NCBI GenBank assembly: GCA_035798135.1
Contig: JAPFBR010000005.1
Span: 62,001 to 126,000 of the forward strand
Direction of reading: 5' to 3'
Length of the DNA stretch: 64,000 bases
Source of the DNA: Sediminicola sp035798135
Lineage (GTDB): Bacteria > Bacteroidota > Bacteroidia > Flavobacteriales > Flavobacteriaceae
Each line of letters starts with the position of its first letter. The stretch's first letter is position 1. Below the pieces are notes generated by a model that saw nothing but the letters and a program-made list of their open reading frames with translations, had not been told where the DNA came from and searched no databases. The position numbers and the translations under genes were made by a program. Below are positions 34,643 through 43,147 of the stretch, piece by piece.

Positions 34643-35416
34643 ATGGCACCAATGAAGTTTGAAGAACAAATGAAAGATAAGCTCGACCAGCGTAATCTAA
34701 AGCCGTCTGAAAAGGCTTGGGAAACAATTGCTTCCCAATTGGATACTACCCAAGGTTCAAAAAGAAGAAATACATTTTTCTGGTATGGCATAGCGGCAGG
34801 ATTTATTGGGATTATTGTGGTCTCTACCATTTATTTTACTGATCAGGATCAGGCGGCACCTGACCAATTTAAGGTTGTGGAGACTGAGAAGTTGTCCGTT
34901 CCCATAGAAAAGGAAGAACCTCAAAAAAGCGAGATGGAACAGCAAGTGACCCTAGGGGTTCAGGCAGATTCATCTGATAATGTGGTGCCTGGGAGCACTA
35001 TCAAGAACGCTGTGGTGTCTGTTCAGCCCAATAATTGGGATCATTTAAGTAATGGTTCCAATACAGATCCAGTCCTTGACATTGCCAAACAAGATACAGA
35101 GGGGGGCAAGGTGACGATGCCCGACCAGACCAATGAGGTCATCAATGCTAAAATAGCCCAATTGGTTGAGCAAGTGGATTGGTTGGATCAAAACCAAATG
35201 GGAGTGACCGATGCAGAAATAGATTCCTTATTGAGAAGGGCGCAGCAGGAAATAATTCAAGAACAACTATTTCGAAAGGATAACAGTGTAGATGCCATGG
35301 CATTGTTGACACAGGTGGAAGACGAAATGGACCAATCGTTTAGAGATCAAATTTTTGATGCCCTTCGAGAAGGATTTTTAAAGGTTCGTACTGCAGTGGC
35401 CACTAGAAACGAATAA
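34643..35416 (+). CDS. Single-pass membrane protein, possible anti-sigma factor
   Basis: A 257-residue protein. A charged N-terminal segment (about 1-48, KFEEQMKDKLDQRNLKPSEKAWETIASQL) is followed by one membrane helix (about 50-66, FFWYGIAAGFIGIIVVSTIYF). A long, low-complexity, acidic periplasmic region comes next, then a helical C-terminus. The layout, with a cytoplasmic end that could bind a sigma factor, a single membrane span and a position 95 bases after an ECF sigma gene, suggests an anti-sigma factor. No zinc-binding anti-sigma motif is seen, so this stays an inference. Confidence 0.7.
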   Translation: MAPMKFEEQMKDKLDQRNLKPSEKAWETIASQLDTTQGSKRRNTFFWYGIAAGFIGIIVVSTIYFTDQDQAAPDQFKVVETEKLSVPIEKEEPQKSEMEQQVTLGVQADSSDNVVPGSTIKNAVVSVQPNNWDHLSNGSNTDPVLDIAKQDTEGGKVTMPDQTNEVINAKIAQLVEQVDWLDQNQMGVTDAEIDSLLRRAQQEIIQEQLFRKDNSVDAMALLTQVEDEMDQSFRDQIFDALREGFLKVRTAVATRNE

Positions 35417-35462
35417 GACTTTTGTAGCATATTCATCAATCATTAATCAAAATTCCTTGACC

Positions 35463-35486
35463 TCCCCAACCAATTTGAATTGGGGA
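35463..35486 (+). repeat. Perfect hairpin before the outer-membrane protein gene
   Basis: TCCCCAA (35463-35469) pairs with TTGGGGA (35480-35486). No T tract follows, so it is not a terminator. It lies 31 bases before the ATG at 35517 and could affect translation or mRNA processing. Confidence 0.4.
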
Positions 35487-35516
35487 TGGGAAAGGAGTGA
35501 ACAAATCAGAGCAATT

Positions 35517-36584
35517 ATGAGAACTTTAAGTTTAGTTTTAGCAATAGTGGCAATGTTCATCTTTACCGAAAGGTGCGCCGCCCAAGAGACTTGGAACAGT
35601 AGATTGGATTCATTAAAAAACACGAAGATCAAAGTGACCGAACAGGAGAGGGAAGCCTTGAAAATAGAGATTTCGGTAATTAATAAACGCATGGAGGCCA
35701 ATGAGATTTCCGAGCAGGAGGCCCAAATTCTAAAAGAGGAGGCTGCAACTAAAAGGGCCCTGAACATTGAAAATAGAATGGCCATTATTGATCATAAAAT
35801 AGCCCTACTAGAGCGAAATCCTGATGAGAATTATCCAATGTTAGCTTCGGATACCATCCAATGGAAACTAAGATTGGGAATTGATTTGGATGATAGACCT
35901 CTATTTGCCATCAATGCGAAGAAAAAAAAAGAAGACCCAGTATATGACCGTCGTACCTATTCGGATTTTGTAATGGCCATAGGATTGAACAATGCAATAA
36001 TAGATGGTAAGGGTTTAGAGGATACGCCATACAAAATTGGGGGTAGTCGTTTTTTTGAAATCGGTTGGGCTTGGAGGACAAGGATTTTTGAGAACTCAAA
36101 TTTTATGAGATTGCATTATGGGGTTTCATTTCAATTCAACGGATTAAAACCAAATGATAATAACTATTTTGTTATGGATGGCAATCAGACCAATTTGGAA
36201 GTGTTTCCCAATGACTTGGAGAAGGCGAAACTGCGGATGGATAATTTGGTTTTTCCAATTCATTTCGAGTTTGGACCTTCCAAAATTCACAAAACAGAAA
36301 ACACTATTCGCTACTCCTTGGACAAACAATTTAGAATTGGGGTTGGTGCTTATGGTGGGTTCAATTTGGGGACACGTCAGAAGTTGAAGTACGAAATTGA
36401 TGGGGATGATGTTAAGGATAAACTGAAAAGAGGATATAATACCAGTAATTTTATCTATGGTTTAAGCGCCTATACCGGTTTTGGGGGGACCTTACTATAT
36501 TTAAAGTACGATCTAAATCCTCTATTTAAAGATGCGGTTGTGGAACAGCATAACATTTCTTTAGGGGTAAGGTTTGACTTGTAG
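35517..36584 (+). CDS. Outer-membrane beta-barrel protein with N-terminal coiled coil
   Basis: A 355-residue exported protein. The signal peptide (about 1-24) ends near CAAQ. Residues about 30-100 are strongly helical and charged (KVTEQEREALKIEISVINKRMEANEISEQEAQ), probably a coiled coil. From about 120 alternating strands follow with FEIGWAWRTRI, LHYGVSFQFNGL and a final strand ending GVRFDL, the usual barrel end. It is the third gene of the sigma/membrane protein/barrel set. No family name is recognised, and the function is unknown. Confidence 0.75.
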   Translation: MRTLSLVLAIVAMFIFTERCAAQETWNSRLDSLKNTKIKVTEQEREALKIEISVINKRMEANEISEQEAQILKEEAATKRALNIENRMAIIDHKIALLERNPDENYPMLASDTIQWKLRLGIDLDDRPLFAINAKKKKEDPVYDRRTYSDFVMAIGLNNAIIDGKGLEDTPYKIGGSRFFEIGWAWRTRIFENSNFMRLHYGVSFQFNGLKPNDNNYFVMDGNQTNLEVFPNDLEKAKLRMDNLVFPIHFEFGPSKIHKTENTIRYSLDKQFRIGVGAYGGFNLGTRQKLKYEIDGDDVKDKLKRGYNTSNFIYGLSAYTGFGGTLLYLKYDLNPLFKDAVVEQHNISLGVRFDL

Positions 36585-36617
36585 TAGGAGTTGTGTCCTA
36601 TATACTATGAAGGCAGA

Positions 36618-36863
36618 TTAAGGGGATTCCAAGGCCTGTCTCATTTCCTCCGTAAATTCATTTTTATAGTATGCCTTTTTACAATGGGAACATTCCACAA
36701 AATGGTTCGTAGAGATTTTAAAAAGTGAGATCCAAAAGAGATGAAAATAGGTAGGAGCTGAAATTGCGGTAAGGGTGTTGTTTTGGTAGCAATAAGGGCA
36801 AGGGACACCACCCAATTCCTTGGTTTCCTCTTTGCCCGTTTTGGTCCCAAAAAATAAAATCAT
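36618..36863 (-). CDS. Small zinc-ribbon protein
   Basis: An 81-residue protein with two CxxC pairs 36 residues apart: CPYC (about 22-25) and CSHC (about 58-61), forming a probable zinc ribbon. Between them lies an aromatic, hydrophobic stretch (YFHLFWISLFKI). The end is acidic (FTEEMRQALESP). It sits convergent to the barrel gene and divergent from dnaG. Function is unknown; such proteins are found across the Flavobacteriia. Confidence 0.72.
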   Translation of the reverse strand: MILFFGTKTGKEETKELGGVPCPYCYQNNTLTAISAPTYFHLFWISLFKISTNHFVECSHCKKAYYKNEFTEEMRQALESP

Positions 36864-36978
36864 CCTGTATTGAAATTTAAATGTATATTCTTCCGTATTC
36901 GCGTAAAGTTATGGAATAGATTTCTCTTTCAAAAGCGCTCCTATTTTGTTACATTTAACCCTTCTATAAACTACTGCC

Positions 36979-38958
36979 TTGATTTCAAAATCTACCATAG
37001 ACCAAGTATACGAAACCTCTAGATTGGAAGAGGTCATTGGGGATTTCGTGCAACTCAAAAAATCCGGTTCCAATTTCAAGGGACTGAGCCCCTTCACCGA
37101 TGAGCGATCCCCTAGTTTTATGGTGTCTCCCGTAAAACAGATATGGAAAGATTTTTCCAGCGGCAAGGGTGGCAACGTAGTGGCTTTCTTAATGGAACAC
37201 GAGCATTTCACCTACCCGGAGGCCATAAAATATTTAGCAAAAAAGTACAACATTGAAATAGAGGAGACAGAACAGAGCAACGAACAAAAGGAAGAGGCCA
37301 ATGAAAGGGAAAGCATGTACCTGGTCTCTGAATATGCCCAGAAATATTTTACGGAAACCCTAAGGGAATCGGAATTGGGCAAGGCCATAGGCCTGAGCTA
37401 TTTTAAGGAGCGTGGTTTTACCGATGAGACCATAGAGAAGTTTGGTCTTGGGTATTGCTTGGATTTGTGGGATGCTTTTACCAATACCGCATTGGACAAA
37501 GGGTACAAGTTAAAATACCTTGAAAAAACGGGGCTCACCATCGTAAAGGAAAACACGGGTGCCGGAGAAACCAAAAAATTTGATAGGTTCAAGGGAAGGG
37601 TGATGTTTCCTATTCAATCAATGAGCGGCCGTGTTTTGGGCTTTGGAGGCCGAATTCTGACCAATGATAAAAAAGCTGCCAAATACCTTAACTCACCTGA
37701 AAGCGATATCTATCATAAGAGTAAGGTGCTCTACGGCATCTTCCACGCCAAACAAGCAATCGCCAAAGAGGACAATTGCTATCTGGTAGAAGGATATACC
37801 GATGTCATTCAATTTTACCAACGGGGGATACACAATGTTGTTGCGTCCAGTGGGACGGCCCTAACACCAGATCAAATAAGATTGGTAAATAGGCTAACCA
37901 AGAATATAACTGTGTTGTTTGATGGTGATGCAGCGGGGTTGCGGGCATCCTTACGTGGAATTGATCTTATTTTGGAGCAGGGCATGAACGTAAAGATCTG
38001 CACTTTTCCTGAAGGGGAAGACCCTGATAGTTTTTCCAAAAACAATACCTTTGAGGAGGTTGTGGCGTACTTGCACGACAATTCAAAGGATTTTATCCAG
38101 TTCAAGGCATCGCTTTTGGTTGAAGAAGCCGCGAACGATCCGATAAAAAGGGCCGATACGGTAAGGGACATTGTAAACAGTATTTCTAAGATTCCTGATC
38201 GAATCCAAAGAGAGATCTACATTCAGGAATGTGCGAATATCATGAATATTTCCGAGGCAGTCCTCTATAATACCTTAGCGCAGATCGGGAAAAAAGATAG
38301 CGCCGAGGCGGCCAAAAAGGCACCCCAAGAGCATAGGGCTTTTGAGGTCGTAAAAAACGATAAAAAGGCTGTAGAAAAGGTAGACATACAATATGAATTG
38401 GAACGTAAACTGATAGAGCTCCTGCTTTTGTACGGCAACCAGAATCAAAAATTCGAAGATTTGGTCCTAAAAGAGAATGAGTCCGGGGATTTGGTTTTGG
38501 AGCCCGAGGTTTTGGAGGCCAAGGTGTATGAAAAAATATATCTGGATCTTCAAGAGGACGAGATTGAACTTACCCATGAACAATTCAAGAATATCTATTA
38601 TAAATTAATAGAAGGCCTAAACGAAAAAGAGGATTTTGCCATTAATAGTTTTATGGCTGAACTGGACCAAGAATTGGTGTCCGAAATTTCTTCAATTTTA
38701 ATGGAAGAAGAAAAGTATATGTTGCATGACTGGGAGCGAAAAGATATCTATCCCAAGGAGAAACAGGTTGGGGTGGCTCAATTGGTAAGTGAAACCATAT
38801 TAACGCTTCGTTGTTTTTTGATCAAGAGAAGAATAGACGTCCTACAGCAAAACACTCAGAATATGGAGGAGGACCATAGAGAGACCCTCGAGGAAATCAT
38901 GAACTACTTGCAATTGAACAAGTTATTGAACCAAAAATTGAACAGGGTGCTTTCTTAA
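36979..38958 (+). CDS. dnaG: DNA primase lacking the usual zinc-finger ligands
   Basis: A 659-residue primase that makes RNA primers for replication. The N-terminal CHC2-type region is present (FKGLSPFTDERSPSFMVSP, then QIWKDFSSGKGGN), but the four zinc ligands are replaced: the CPFH motif reads SPFT and the CFxC motif reads DFSS. The catalytic TOPRIM core follows with VEGYTDVIQ (about 270), SSGTALTP and FDGDAAG. The C-terminal third, about 430-659, would bind the DnaB helicase. TTG at 36979 is the start; MISKSTIDQVYE matches the family N-terminus. Confidence 0.94.
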   Translation: MISKSTIDQVYETSRLEEVIGDFVQLKKSGSNFKGLSPFTDERSPSFMVSPVKQIWKDFSSGKGGNVVAFLMEHEHFTYPEAIKYLAKKYNIEIEETEQSNEQKEEANERESMYLVSEYAQKYFTETLRESELGKAIGLSYFKERGFTDETIEKFGLGYCLDLWDAFTNTALDKGYKLKYLEKTGLTIVKENTGAGETKKFDRFKGRVMFPIQSMSGRVLGFGGRILTNDKKAAKYLNSPESDIYHKSKVLYGIFHAKQAIAKEDNCYLVEGYTDVIQFYQRGIHNVVASSGTALTPDQIRLVNRLTKNITVLFDGDAAGLRASLRGIDLILEQGMNVKICTFPEGEDPDSFSKNNTFEEVVAYLHDNSKDFIQFKASLLVEEAANDPIKRADTVRDIVNSISKIPDRIQREIYIQECANIMNISEAVLYNTLAQIGKKDSAEAAKKAPQEHRAFEVVKNDKKAVEKVDIQYELERKLIELLLLYGNQNQKFEDLVLKENESGDLVLEPEVLEAKVYEKIYLDLQEDEIELTHEQFKNIYYKLIEGLNEKEDFAINSFMAELDQELVSEISSILMEEEKYMLHDWERKDIYPKEKQVGVAQLVSETILTLRCFLIKRRIDVLQQNTQNMEEDHRETLEEIMNYLQLNKLLNQKLNRVLS

Positions 38959-38969
38959 AATTAGGCAAG

Positions 38970-38995
38970 AAAAAAGCCACGGTCTCCCATGGCTT
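38970..38995 (-). terminator. Terminator of the response regulator gene
   Basis: AGCCACGG (38975-38982) pairs with CCATGGCT (38987-38994) with one mismatch. On the minus strand the hairpin is followed by six T, so it ends the gene at 39019-39648. On the plus strand, after dnaG, the T tract is weak. Confidence 0.7.
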
Positions 38996-39018
38996 ATATG
39001 TATTTATTTAGTGCAATC

Positions 39019-39648
39019 CTAATATAGCTCCAGTGCCTTTGCTTGTTGAAGTAGATCTACAAGGTTGTCCACATTTAATTTTTTCATCAGTCTCGCCTTA
39101 TAGGTGCTAACCGTTTTTTCATTAAGGTTTAGTCCAATTGCCACATCTTTATTTCGTTTTCCACTGGCAAGTAATTTTAAGACTTCAACTTCTCTAGAGG
39201 AAAGTTTTCTGAAAAATCTTCTTGGTTTTTGGGTGCCTTCATCAAAGGCAAGTCTTTGGGCCAATTCATTGGTAATGAACATATTGCCTTCGCTAACTTT
39301 TCTTGCGGCTGTGATAATGTAATCGATATCGGCAACTTTGGATAAATATCCATAGGCACCTGCCCTGATGGTGCTAAGCGCATATACATCCTCTGACTGT
39401 CCGCTGTAGATCAAAACCTTTACATCAGGAAAATCCTGTTTCATTTTTCTCAAAGCGGCAATCCCATTGATCTCAGGAATATCCATTTCCAGAATGACCA
39501 CGTCGGGAGTAATTATTTCTAATTTCTCAAATAACTCCTTGGTAGTCGCAACGTCATCAATGACTTCAAAATCCGAAGTAGCGTCTAATACGTGTTTGAT
39601 GCCCATTCGGACAATAGGATGATTGTCTGCAATTAATACTTTTATCAT
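39019..39648 (-). CDS. NarL/LuxR-type response regulator with a Glu in place of the phospho-Asp
   Basis: A 209-residue regulator. The receiver domain occupies about residues 1-120 and the LuxR helix-turn-helix about 145-205 (LSSREVEVLKLLASGKRNKDVAIGLNL, then EKTVSTYKARLMKKL). The receiver is atypical: the acidic pocket reads D8-N9 instead of two acids. At the phosphoacceptor position the sequence is VVILEMDIPE, placing E54 where Asp is normally found. The lysine (GYLSK) and the Ser/Thr (IYSGQ) are kept. Glu can mimic phospho-Asp, so it may be constitutively active. The ATG giving MIKVLIADN is the start. No histidine kinase is nearby. Confidence 0.88.
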   Translation of the reverse strand: MIKVLIADNHPIVRMGIKHVLDATSDFEVIDDVATTKELFEKLEIITPDVVILEMDIPEINGIAALRKMKQDFPDVKVLIYSGQSEDVYALSTIRAGAYGYLSKVADIDYIITAARKVSEGNMFITNELAQRLAFDEGTQKPRRFFRKLSSREVEVLKLLASGKRNKDVAIGLNLNEKTVSTYKARLMKKLNVDNLVDLLQQAKALELY

Positions 39649-39820
39649 TATGCTTTGTTTTATAGATCTTAACATCTATTACGTCATCACGCAAAAAAAT
39701 ACTGACACGTAATGTAAGGTTAAAATCGCTAATTCCTGAAACAAATGTTAGTTTTTTTTGACAATACACCCATTTTTTAGCATTTTATTCGTCTTATTTA
39801 CTCTATTTTCAGCTAAGTGG

Positions 39821-40609
39821 TTATTTTAACGCAATGGGGATCTCACAAACAGGGATAGGAATCATCTTATGTTGGTTTGCCGAGTTAAATCTATTAAAGA
39901 TGTTAAAAACCTCTTTTTTCCTACCTTTAAAATCACTTTCTATTTTACCTTCTTCTTTCATTTTCATTGCCCATTCCAATTCAGGGTATGATGCTCCAAT
40001 TTGATCTTCATCCGTTCTGTCATCTCCCCAAAGCCCGTCCGTTGGTGCAGCCTCGATGATCTCCTGGTTAATTCCAAGAACTTTTGCGATAGCGTATACT
40101 TCGGTCTTTAATAAGTCTGCAATTGGACTGAGATCTACACCTCCATCCCCATATTTGGTATAGAATCCTACCCCAAAGTCTTCTACCTTATTGCCGGTGC
40201 CTGCTACCAGATACCCTTTAAGAGCGGCAAAATAATACAGGCTTGTCATGCGCAGTCTTGCTCTTGTATTGGCCAAGGACATAAATCGTTCCTCTTCATT
40301 GTCCACAGGTGGCAGGGCATCAACCAATTGATCGAAAACAGGCGTTAGGTTCACATCCTGACTTTTGACTCTCGGAAAATTATGCTTCAACCAGTTGATA
40401 TGTTTAGCTGCACGGGTAACCTGACTTTCCGCTTGGTGGATGGGCATTTCCAGACATAAAAGGTCTAATCCAGTTTTCGAGCACAGCGTTGAAGTTACAG
40501 CGGAATCTATTCCCCCGGAGATGCCGATCACAAATCCCTTGCACTTTGCATTGATGGCATAATCCTTTAACCAATTCACGATGTGATCTATTACTTTTTC
40601 CGTTTGCAT
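39821..40609 (-). CDS. nadE: NAD(+) synthase, ammonia-dependent type
   Basis: A 262-residue N-type ATP pyrophosphatase that amidates deamido-NAD. The ATP loop is ISGGIDSAV (about 29-37). TGNKVEDFGVGFYTKYGDGGVDLSPIADL and the APTDGLWGDDRTDEDQ block bind NaAD and metal. No glutaminase (nitrilase) domain is present, so free ammonia is the predicted donor. It is divergent from gldB, an arrangement often seen in flavobacteria, with a 93-base shared promoter region. Confidence 0.95.
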   Translation of the reverse strand: MQTEKVIDHIVNWLKDYAINAKCKGFVIGISGGIDSAVTSTLCSKTGLDLLCLEMPIHQAESQVTRAAKHINWLKHNFPRVKSQDVNLTPVFDQLVDALPPVDNEEERFMSLANTRARLRMTSLYYFAALKGYLVAGTGNKVEDFGVGFYTKYGDGGVDLSPIADLLKTEVYAIAKVLGINQEIIEAAPTDGLWGDDRTDEDQIGASYPELEWAMKMKEEGKIESDFKGRKKEVFNIFNRFNSANQHKMIPIPVCEIPIALK

Positions 40610-40702
40610 TGAAGTCTTTTTTTAAGTTGAAAATAATTAACTTTGCTCCGTAAAAATAAAGCGTAAGCATTTAATATTAAAGTGTAGCGGTAATTACTTT
40701 AG

Positions 40703-41665
40703 ATGAAAAATCCAATTGTACTCATTTTAGGACTCTGTTTTATACTTATTGGCTGTGGAAATGACCAAAAAGTTAAGGAAGAGGTTCAGAATATTAATAT
40801 TGATGTAAAAGTTTTGCGTTTTGATAGGGACTTTTCTGATGCAGGGCCATTGGATATCCCAGGGCTCAAAAATACATACCCATATCTCTTTCCTGCCCAG
40901 TATTCCGATAGTGTTTGGGAGGCTAAATTAAAGGATACCCTTCAAGTGGAACTATTGTACGAAGTGGGCATGGCATTTCCGAATTTTGACAAAGAGACCC
41001 AGGACTTGGAATTGTTTTTTAAACACGTAAAATATTACTTTCCAAACATTAACATTCCAACCGTTGTAACAATTACCTCTGATGTGGATTACAATAACCG
41101 TGTGATATTGGCCGACTCATTATTGATTATAGGACTGGACAATTATCTGGGGCAAGATCATAAATTTTATGGGGGGATACAGAAATATATTTCATTTGGT
41201 TTGGGCAAGGAGTATCTGGTAAGCGATGTTGCGGCGGCATTTGCTAAAAAGGTGAACTCCTTACCAAGGGATCGTACCTTTTTATCCCAACTAATTTATT
41301 ACGGAAAGGAACTCTATTTGAAGGATAAACTATTGCCATTGGAAACCGACGCTAAAAAAATTGGATACTCCCAAGAAGAGTTGGATTGGGCGAAAGTCAA
41401 TGAGGAAATGATTTGGCGGTATTTTATAGAACGTGAATTGTTGTACAGTACAGACACCAAATTGGGCATACGGTTTTTGGATCAGGCGCCATTTTCGAAA
41501 TTTCAATTGGAGTTGGACAATGAGTCCCCGGGACGAATTGGAAGGTTCATAGGATGGGAAATAGTAAGGTCGTTTATGGAAAAGAATGATGTGACTTTGC
41601 AGCAATTATTGAGCCTGCCCGGCGAGGAAGTTTTTAAAAGGGCCAGATACAAGCCTAGTAAATAG
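40703..41665 (+). CDS. gldB: Gliding motility lipoprotein GldB
   Basis: A 320-residue lipoprotein. The signal peptide ends in the lipobox ILIGC (cysteine about 18), so the mature protein is membrane-anchored in the envelope. The body matches GldB through VLRFDRDFSD, YPYLFPAQYSDSVW, YGKELYLKDKLLP and GRFIGWEIVRSFMEKN. GldB is required for gliding and associated surface secretion in Flavobacterium, though its biochemical role is unclear. A TACTTTAG element lies just before the ATG, so the mRNA leader would be very short. gldC follows 56 bases later. Confidence 0.92.
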   Translation: MKNPIVLILGLCFILIGCGNDQKVKEEVQNINIDVKVLRFDRDFSDAGPLDIPGLKNTYPYLFPAQYSDSVWEAKLKDTLQVELLYEVGMAFPNFDKETQDLELFFKHVKYYFPNINIPTVVTITSDVDYNNRVILADSLLIIGLDNYLGQDHKFYGGIQKYISFGLGKEYLVSDVAAAFAKKVNSLPRDRTFLSQLIYYGKELYLKDKLLPLETDAKKIGYSQEELDWAKVNEEMIWRYFIERELLYSTDTKLGIRFLDQAPFSKFQLELDNESPGRIGRFIGWEIVRSFMEKNDVTLQQLLSLPGEEVFKRARYKPSK

Positions 41666-41721
41666 GTGCTTTGCAATGGATGTCAAAGAGATAAATTGAA
41701 TAGAACAAAAATAAAATTGAA

Positions 41722-42057
41722 ATGTCAAAACTAGAAACTTCAGAAATCACCTTAAGGGTTTCTGTAGATGAAAATAGGGTTCCGGAAAAATTGAACTGGT
41801 CTGCGCAAGACGGCGGTATTAACAATGAGGAGGCTAAGGCAATGTTACTTTCTGTATGGGACAGTAAAAATCAAGAATCCTTGAAGATAGATTTATGGAC
41901 CAAAGATATGCCCGTGGATGAAATGAAGATTTTCTTCCACCAGACCTTGGTATCGTTGTCGGACACTTTTATGAAAGCTACCCAGGATGAAAAAATGACG
42001 GCTACCATGAAGGATTTCTGTGATTATTTTGCTGAGAAACTTGAACTCAAAAAATAG
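41722..42057 (+). CDS. gldC: Gliding motility protein GldC
   Basis: A 111-residue soluble protein without signal peptide, matching GldC by SEITLRVSVDENRVPEKLNW, SAQDGGINNEEAKAML and LWTKDMPVDEMKIFFHQTL. GldC improves gliding but is not essential for it in Flavobacterium; it is thought to act together with GldB. It lies 56 bases after gldB in the same direction. Confidence 0.93.
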   Translation: MSKLETSEITLRVSVDENRVPEKLNWSAQDGGINNEEAKAMLLSVWDSKNQESLKIDLWTKDMPVDEMKIFFHQTLVSLSDTFMKATQDEKMTATMKDFCDYFAEKLELKK

Positions 42058-42109
42058 GTTCCAATACGGGCTGTAAGGATTTTATATTCAGGGGGACTTA
42101 ATTGGTGCT

Positions 42110-42508
42110 ATGAAAAATAATAAGACAGAATCTATTAAGGAAAAATTGCTTTTCATTTATAACGCCAATGCTGGAAAGGGAAACGCCTTGATGGATGTTG
42201 CCCATAAAATTTTAAGTCCCAAAACTTACGATTGCAATCTATGCGATATAACTTTCGGGGTGTTTACGGAAAACAAGAGCTGGAAAAAGTTTAGGGAAGC
42301 GTCTTCTATTGAAATGGAATTTTTCCACAAAGATGAATTTGCCAAAGCTTATGCCTCTAAGTTTAAGTACAAATTTACATTTCCAATTATTCTTGTTGAA
42401 ACAGACAATGGATTGGAAGTGCTTTTGGGTACCGAGGAATTGAATGCGCTTAAAAAGCCTGAAGATTTGATCGGGATACTTGCGAAAAGTGTGGGAGGGT
42501 CCTTATAA
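42110..42508 (+). CDS. Conserved hypothetical protein downstream of gldC
   Basis: A 132-residue soluble protein with no signal peptide or membrane span. It begins with KEKLLFIYNANAGKGNALMDVAHK and has a CNLC pair (C42, C45), then alternating strands and helices (FTFPIILVET, GLEVLLGTEELNAL). The AGKGNA stretch looks superficially like a P-loop but lacks the GKS/T. A CxxC within an alpha/beta fold could indicate a thioredoxin-like or metal-binding protein; this is not shown. It follows gldC by 52 bases in the same direction and is convergent with engB. Confidence 0.72.
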   Translation: MKNNKTESIKEKLLFIYNANAGKGNALMDVAHKILSPKTYDCNLCDITFGVFTENKSWKKFREASSIEMEFFHKDEFAKAYASKFKYKFTFPIILVETDNGLEVLLGTEELNALKKPEDLIGILAKSVGGSL

Positions 42509-42509
42509 G

Positions 42510-43136
42510 TTAGATTGCGTTATTTTGTATCTCTTTAAAAAACTTTTCGTTCAGGTCATCAATAAAAAGCAACAGTTCTTCCCTTCCCGTGTCATGGGAG
42601 GATGAGGTGATAAAATATTGTGGTGCCTCTTCCCATATGCCTGCGAGTAAGTCCTTGAGGTAAGCATCTATATGATTTTCAATAGCCTTGGGCCTAAGTT
42701 TGTCCGCCTTGGTAAAGACAATACAGAAAGGGATGGCATTTTCACCCATCCATTCCATGAATTCCAAATCAACTTTTTGAGGTTCGTGCCGTATATCCAC
42801 CAATACAAATGCACATACCAATTGTTGGCGTTCCAAAAAATAATCGGTAATATACCTTTGGAAGGTTTTTTTATCTCTTTTAGATACTCTAGCGTAGCCA
42901 TAGCCCGGTAAATCAACCAAAAACCAGTTGTCATTGATTTTAAAATGATTGATCAGCTGTGTTTTGCCAGGTGTGCCTGATGTTTTGGCCAAACTTTTCC
43001 TCTGGGTCAACATATTGATCAAAGAAGATTTTCCTACATTGGAACGACCAATAAAGGCGTATTCCGGTAATGGGTCCTTAGGGCAATGAGTCACTTTGGA
43101 ATTGCTCATTACAAAGTCGGCCGACTTAATTTTCAT
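42510..43136 (-). CDS. engB: Ribosome biogenesis GTP-binding protein YihA/YsxC
   Basis: A 208-residue GTPase needed for 50S subunit assembly. Motifs in order are G1 GRSNVGKSSLIN, G2 in TPGKTQLIN, G3 DLPGYGYARVSK, G4 FTKADKL and G5 TSSHDTG. Size and sequence are typical. It and the upstream alpha/beta hydrolase gene run on the minus strand, 11 bases apart, probably as one transcript. Confidence 0.95.
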   Translation of the reverse strand: MKIKSADFVMSNSKVTHCPKDPLPEYAFIGRSNVGKSSLINMLTQRKSLAKTSGTPGKTQLINHFKINDNWFLVDLPGYGYARVSKRDKKTFQRYITDYFLERQQLVCAFVLVDIRHEPQKVDLEFMEWMGENAIPFCIVFTKADKLRPKAIENHIDAYLKDLLAGIWEEAPQYFITSSSHDTGREELLLFIDDLNEKFFKEIQNNAI

Positions 43137-43147
43137 TTAATCTTGCT

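Noticed and set aside
42170..42190. P-loop-like AGKGNA in the protein after gldC
   Set aside because: It lacks the GK[ST] ending and no Walker B or other NTPase motif follows.
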